A DNA stretch of 9,192 bases from assembly GCA_910586955.1 (NCBI GenBank), contig CAJUMM010000101.1, positions 1 through 9,192 on the forward strand, written 5' to 3'. Shown piece by piece: positions 6,232 to 9,192 of this stretch. How positions within the stretch are numbered: the first letter of the stretch is position 1; each line of letters begins with the position of its first letter. The notes beneath the pieces were generated by a model. The model saw only the letters and a list, made by a program, of their open reading frames with translations, made no database searches and was not told the origin of the DNA. This DNA is from an uncultured Lachnospiraceae bacterium. Its GTDB lineage: Bacteria; Bacillota; Clostridia; Lachnospirales; Lachnospiraceae. The position numbers and the translations under genes are program-made.

Positions 6232-8127
6232 TTATGCCTCTGCCTGATGCACTCCCTGGAGCATCACCATAGGCCGGGCTTCCTCCGCCAGGGTTTCGAT
6301 GCCGGGAATTTCCCCCTCCACATTGTCCAAAAGCCAGTCCATGGTGATAATGGCTTCCGGGGATAGGCTTTGGCCTTCCTCGTTCTTCCGGGTGCCGTCC
6401 TGGGCATAGATGGGGCCGGAGAAGGGGTTGTAGCCTGCGGCAATTTCCCTTTTGAGGAGATTTACCAGCCAGCCGGCCCCGGAGGGAAGGTTTTTGGAGC
6501 AGATCACGTCAATCATGCCTGAGGAGATGCCCCACCAGTAATTGATGGTCTTCTCGTCCTTCTTTTTCCAGATTCCGTCCAGGATTTCCCGGACAATGCG
6601 CTCGTAAAACTTCCCCCAGTGCCAGATGGAGGAGGCGATGTGGATTCCCTCGCCGCTGCGGATATCGTACAGCCCGAACCGGCGGGAAGCCTGCTCCGGA
6701 GCAAGGAAATCCCGGCCGGATACGTAAGAGATATCCGGATCCCGGAACGCATCCTCGGGATTGGTTCCCTTTTTGGAGGACCATTCCAAGTGGACCTTTG
6801 CCTGGGGATTGGTCATTTTCACTCCCAGGGCAAAGGCATTGATGTTGGCAATGGTTCCGAAGATGGGGTAGTCGGCCAGGTATCCGATCCGCAGGGTGTC
6901 GGTGAGAATGCCGGCGATAGCTCCAATCAGGAACTTGCCCTCGTAGAGCCGTCCGTAATAAGTCCGCAGGTGCCCGCTGTAAGTGTGAAGGGAGCAGTTT
7001 AAGATCTTAATCTCCGGGTACAAAAGGGCGGCTTTAATGCTGGCTCCCAGGAGCTTCGGCGTGGTAGTAAAGATTACCTGGCTGCCCTGGGTAACGGCTT
7101 CCTGGATGGCAGAGAGCCCCTGTTCCTCCGTGTTGATATTTTCATAAGAAACGGTAGTGACTCCGCCGTCAAACACTTCGTTCAGATGCTGGCGTCCCAG
7201 CTCATGGCTGTAAGTCCAGCTGGAAGCGCTGGCAGTCTTGTCGTGGAGAAAGGCAATCTTTAAGGGCGTGGAAGGGGCGGGGAGAAGGGACCTTAAGATA
7301 GGCCTGCCTGCCTTTTCCTCCGGCTGCATGCTCAGCTCCACGGGATGTTTGGCGGGATAAATCTGGAATTCTTTCCAGAGTTTTTCCATATCTATGCGGA
7401 TCTGGCTGTAGGACTTCTCCCAGAAGCCCTCGTAGCCGTACACGTCCAGGTAAAGGAGAAATGCGTCGCCGGGAGTGAGGGAGAGCCTGCGGCCCCCTTT
7501 TTCCTCAAAGACATCGGTAAAATGGATATAGGAGGAGTGGAAATCCAGCTTTTCATCGTCTGTCCACACCTGGGAAGGATCCTTTCCCAGAAGCTTGAAG
7601 AGCCGGGCAAAGCTGCCTTCCTCGCTGAACCAGAGATAGTTGACGGCGGTTTTCTGGTAGAAATCCAGAAATTCGTAGTAGATACGCACTTCCTTGGAAT
7701 CGCTGCGCTCCGGGAGAATGCGGGTCACACGTCCCGTAATGCTGACGGCTCCCGAGTATTTCAGCACGCTCACCCGCTTGTTACCCTCGATGACATAGAA
7801 GCGGTTCATAAATTCGCAGGCCGTGATAGGATCCCGGATGCCCTCGTCTAAATGGGCACGGTAGAGGGCAATCCACTTGGAGGCAAATTCCGAGGTTTCC
7901 GGCAGAAGGGGAAGGAAATTATTGGAAAATGCGGTGGTGCGGCCGGCGGTTTTCGTTCCGGCGATAAGTTCCAGGGGAATTTCCACCAGTCCCAGGTCAA
8001 CCTCGGAGACGGTCTTCGTAAAGGAGAGAATTTCATCCAAAACCTGCAGATAGGGATAGTTCCCTTTTATCAGAGCGGTGCGGTAGGCTTTCTGTGCCAG
8101 TTTTCTGGCTTTGCTGTAAGCTTCCAT
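6232..8127 (-). CDS. Cytoplasmic ParB/Srx-like and BMP (PnrA-type) fusion protein
   Basis: A 631-residue protein in two parts. The C-terminal part (about 289-570) is a BMP-family periplasmic-binding-protein fold, the family of purine-nucleoside-binding PnrA/BmpA lipoproteins: first strand PLKIAFLHDK, WTYSHELGRQHL (304-315), SQVIFTTTP, YYGRLYEGKFLIGAIAG (390-406), and a hinge region near RIGYLADYP. The N-terminal part (about 40-140) resembles the ParB/sulfiredoxin fold: LGLVEIPLELI, then DEGIRDPITA like ParB box I, then FYVIEGNKRVSVLKYSGAVS (110-129), which matches the ParB box II pattern with GNKR for GERR. Residues 140-285 are mostly helical linker. There is no signal peptide, lipobox or membrane helix, so it should stay in the cytoplasm, and no permease or ATPase lies beside it. 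Start at 8127 is set by AAGGAGG 5 bases upstream; the frame extends to 8217 but would overlap the phosphoesterase gene. It follows that gene by 17 bases. Standard annotation would say BMP-family ABC substrate-binding protein. Role inferred: nucleoside or related ligand sensing, unproven. Confidence 0.85.
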   Translation of the reverse strand: MEAYSKARKLAQKAYRTALIKGNYPYLQVLDEILSFTKTVSEVDLGLVEIPLELIAGTKTAGRTTAFSNNFLPLLPETSEFASKWIALYRAHLDEGIRDPITACEFMNRFYVIEGNKRVSVLKYSGAVSITGRVTRILPERSDSKEVRIYYEFLDFYQKTAVNYLWFSEEGSFARLFKLLGKDPSQVWTDDEKLDFHSSYIHFTDVFEEKGGRRLSLTPGDAFLLYLDVYGYEGFWEKSYSQIRIDMEKLWKEFQIYPAKHPVELSMQPEEKAGRPILRSLLPAPSTPLKIAFLHDKTASASSWTYSHELGRQHLNEVFDGGVTTVSYENINTEEQGLSAIQEAVTQGSQVIFTTTPKLLGASIKAALLYPEIKILNCSLHTYSGHLRTYYGRLYEGKFLIGAIAGILTDTLRIGYLADYPIFGTIANINAFALGVKMTNPQAKVHLEWSSKKGTNPEDAFRDPDISYVSGRDFLAPEQASRRFGLYDIRSGEGIHIASSIWHWGKFYERIVREILDGIWKKKDEKTINYWWGISSGMIDVICSKNLPSGAGWLVNLLKREIAAGYNPFSGPIYAQDGTRKNEEGQSLSPEAIITMDWLLDNVEGEIPGIETLAEEARPMVMLQGVHQAEA

Positions 8128-8132
8128 AAGAA

Positions 8133-8139
8133 CCTCCTT
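8133..8139 (-). promoter_or_regulatory. Ribosome binding site fixing the BMP-fusion start
   Basis: AAGGAGG on the minus strand, 5 bases before the ATG at 8127 and entirely within the 17-base gap after the phosphoesterase stop. It rules for the 631-residue reading over the longer one from 8217. Confidence 0.88.
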
Positions 8140-8144
8140 GTGGG

Positions 8145-8747
8145 TTATATCGGATCCGGAATTTCGAAAACGGTCCGTTCGTAAGCATTGATCACTGTGG
8201 TATCCTGATAGCGGCATTCCCGGGGAATGCGGTAGCCGTAATTCATATGGATATGGCCATGGACAAAATAGGCGGGGGAGTAGCGGTCCATGAGCTTGAG
8301 AAATCCCCCAAATCCCCGATGGGGCAGGTTTTCTTCGTCGTTCAATCCCAGAGCCGGGGCGTGGGTCAGGAGAATGTCAAAACCTTGGTGGCGGTGAAGC
8401 TGATACCAGAGTTTCCGGATCCGGAAGTTCATCTGGGCTTCCGTGTATTGATGGGGCCCTTCCTTATAGCGCATGGAGCCTCCCAGCCCCAGAATACGGA
8501 TTCCTTTGTGTTCGTAGATTTGATCTTCCACGCAGATACAGCCATAGGGAGGGGAGCTTTGGTAGACGGCATCGTGGTTGCCGTGGACATACAGTACCGG
8601 TCCCTGGAAAAAGGTGGCCAGAAAGGAGAGGTACAGAGGGCTTAAGTCCCCGCAGGAGAGAATGAGATCGATCTCCTTTAATTTTTCTTTGCTGAAGTCA
8701 TCCCAGAGATACCGGGATTCCACATCGGAAATAGCCAGAATTTTCAT
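8145..8747 (-). CDS. Metallophosphoesterase (calcineurin-like) with D-x-E first motif
   Basis: A 200-residue calcineurin-fold phosphoesterase, expected to be a soluble two-metal enzyme acting on phosphomonoesters or phosphodiesters. Motifs in order: ISDVES (Asp8, Glu10), SCGDLSP (Asp34), VHGNHDA (Asn57, His58), LLTHAPALG (His129) and VHGHIHMNYG (His163, His165, His167). In the common family the first motif is D-x-H; here the His is replaced by Glu. All other metal and catalytic positions are kept, so it is probably active, perhaps with altered metal preference. Start: the frame opens at 8864, but that reading would run through the terminator at 8777-8823. MKILAISD at 8747 puts the first metal ligand at the usual distance from the N-terminus, with AAAGGCGG about 9 bases upstream. 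It lies 17 bases ahead of the BMP-fusion gene, so the two are very likely co-transcribed. Substrate unknown. Confidence 0.9.
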   Translation of the reverse strand: MKILAISDVESRYLWDDFSKEKLKEIDLILSCGDLSPLYLSFLATFFQGPVLYVHGNHDAVYQSSPPYGCICVEDQIYEHKGIRILGLGGSMRYKEGPHQYTEAQMNFRIRKLWYQLHRHQGFDILLTHAPALGLNDEENLPHRGFGGFLKLMDRYSPAYFVHGHIHMNYGYRIPRECRYQDTTVINAYERTVFEIPDPI

Positions 8748-8776
8748 AGCTTGTATCCGCCTTTCCCTGTATATGC

Positions 8777-8823
8777 AAAAAAGAGGGCGGGACTGCTGTC
8801 TTTTGTTACAACAGACCCATCCC
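8777..8823 (-). terminator. Intrinsic terminator after the PRPP synthase gene
   Basis: On the minus strand, arm 8823-8808 pairs with arm 8799-8785 around an AACAAAAG loop. There are 13 Watson-Crick pairs, two G-T pairs, one T-T mismatch and one bulged A. TCTTTTTT (8784-8777) follows at once. It begins 22 bases after the PRPP synthase stop and ends 29 bases before the phosphoesterase start, separating the two. Confidence 0.85.
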
Positions 8824-8844
8824 CTTCTTTCTAAGTCTTTCCCG

Positions 8845-9192
8845 CTACAGCGAATGTTTTGCAATCATTTTGCGGATTTTCTTTGTGGGATCGTTGATCC
8901 GGCCTACCGGTGTATCGTGATTCAGGGTGTCGATGATGGTAGCCATAAATTTAGTCATGTCGGCTTCCAGATAATAGGGCTTTTCAAGAAGTTCGGGGGG
9001 ACGGTAATTCAGGTTTGTGGTTACCACCCGGGTGATATAGCCCTTTTCGTAATATTCGTCAAACATAGAAAGGCCGTCGGTGAACAGGCCGAAGGTACAG
9101 CAGATATACACGTGCCTTGCACCCCGTTCCTTCATCTGTTTGGCCACATCCAGCATGCTTCCTCCGGAGGAAATCATGTCGTCGATGATAAT
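8845..9192 (-). CDS. prs: Ribose-phosphate pyrophosphokinase (5' part outside window)
   Basis: C-terminal 115 residues of a PRPP synthase, which transfers pyrophosphate from ATP to ribose 5-phosphate for purine, pyrimidine, histidine, tryptophan and NAD synthesis. The frame is open to the window edge at 9192, so the ATG at 9177 is internal. The PRPP-binding loop is visible as IIIDDMISSGGSMLDVAKQM, where the usual bacterial enzyme has DDMIDTAGT. GARHVYICCTFGLFTDG and the late strand ITRVVTTNL also fit the family. The tail, ending in HDTPVGRINDPTKKIRKMIA, is longer and different from the usual ISxLF ending. This suggests the divergent, longer Prs type often seen in Clostridia, perhaps a second copy in the genome. 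A phosphoribosyltransferase of another kind is less likely given the C-terminal pattern. It is followed by its own terminator. Confidence 0.85.
   Translation of the reverse strand: MIIDDMISSGGSMLDVAKQMKERGARHVYICCTFGLFTDGLSMFDEYYEKGYITRVVTTNLNYRPPELLEKPYYLEADMTKFMATIIDTLNHDTPVGRINDPTKKIRKMIAKHSL

Noticed and set aside
7345..7851. 168-residue open frame on the plus strand
   Set aside because: Antisense shadow of the BMP-fusion gene, with no domain or start signal.
6232..8127. Ordinary ABC transporter nucleoside-binding lipoprotein
   Set aside because: The start is soluble and charged with no signal peptide or lipobox Cys, and no transporter subunits are adjacent.
8128..8217. Thirty-residue N-terminal extension of the BMP-fusion protein
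   Set aside because: It overlaps the end of the phosphoesterase gene, and AAGGAGG sits just before the internal ATG at 8127.
8748..8864. Thirty-nine-residue N-terminal extension of the phosphoesterase
   Set aside because: The extension would translate the intrinsic terminator and overlap the PRPP synthase gene; the fold starts at MKILAISD.
1..9192. Mobile element, CRISPR array, tRNA or phage island
   Set aside because: No transposase, integrase, spaced repeat array, tRNA-like fold or terminal repeats were seen; gene style looks even across the window.

Overview
The window looks like chromosomal DNA of a moderately GC-rich Firmicute, most probably a Clostridia/Lachnospiraceae-type gut bacterium. 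This is inferred from strong AGGAGG-type ribosome binding sites, tight operons, and the gene families present: an MsmX/UgpC-type sugar ATPase, a DUF378 protein, an OmpR/HisKA pair, a BMP-domain protein and a variant PRPP synthase. No species can be named from sequence alone. I see no tRNA, rRNA, CRISPR array, insertion sequence or phage gene. The longest stretch without a gene is 248 bases (5335-5582).

Layout. (1) Bases 1-2850, plus strand: the 3' part of an MsmX/UgpC-family ABC ATPase, then after 8 bases a GH13 enzyme of the amylosucrase type (subfamily 4), then a 67-residue DUF378 membrane protein. The first two form a carbohydrate unit; the third may be separate. A 20-bp perfect hairpin (2864-2911) closes this block and also serves the minus-strand genes facing it. 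(2) Bases 2921-5334, minus strand: an OmpR-type response regulator and its histidine kinase, overlapping by four bases (ATGA). The kinase has an extracytoplasmic domain of about 280 residues that I do not recognise. (3) Bases 5583-6224, plus strand: a TRIC/UPF0126 membrane protein, divergent from the regulator across a 248-base control region with a plausible promoter. (4) Bases 6232-9192, minus strand, in order of transcription: the 3' end of a ribose-phosphate pyrophosphokinase gene, a clear intrinsic terminator, a small metallophosphoesterase, and 17 bases later a 631-residue protein joining a ParB/sulfiredoxin-like N-terminal domain to a C-terminal BMP (PnrA-like, purine-nucleoside-binding family) domain.

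The most unusual content is in block 4. The BMP protein has no signal peptide or lipobox, so it is probably not a transporter lipoprotein but a cytoplasmic ligand-binding protein. It is paired with a calcineurin-fold phosphoesterase whose first metal motif is D-x-E rather than D-x-H, and it sits downstream of a PRPP synthase. A cytoplasmic nucleoside- or nucleotide-responsive module is a reasonable hypothesis, but the sequence alone does not prove it.

Several starts were moved from the longest open frame to internal ATGs with good ribosome binding sites: DUF378 at 2647, TRIC at 5583, BMP fusion at 8127. The phosphoesterase was moved to 8747 mainly on motif position and terminator overlap.
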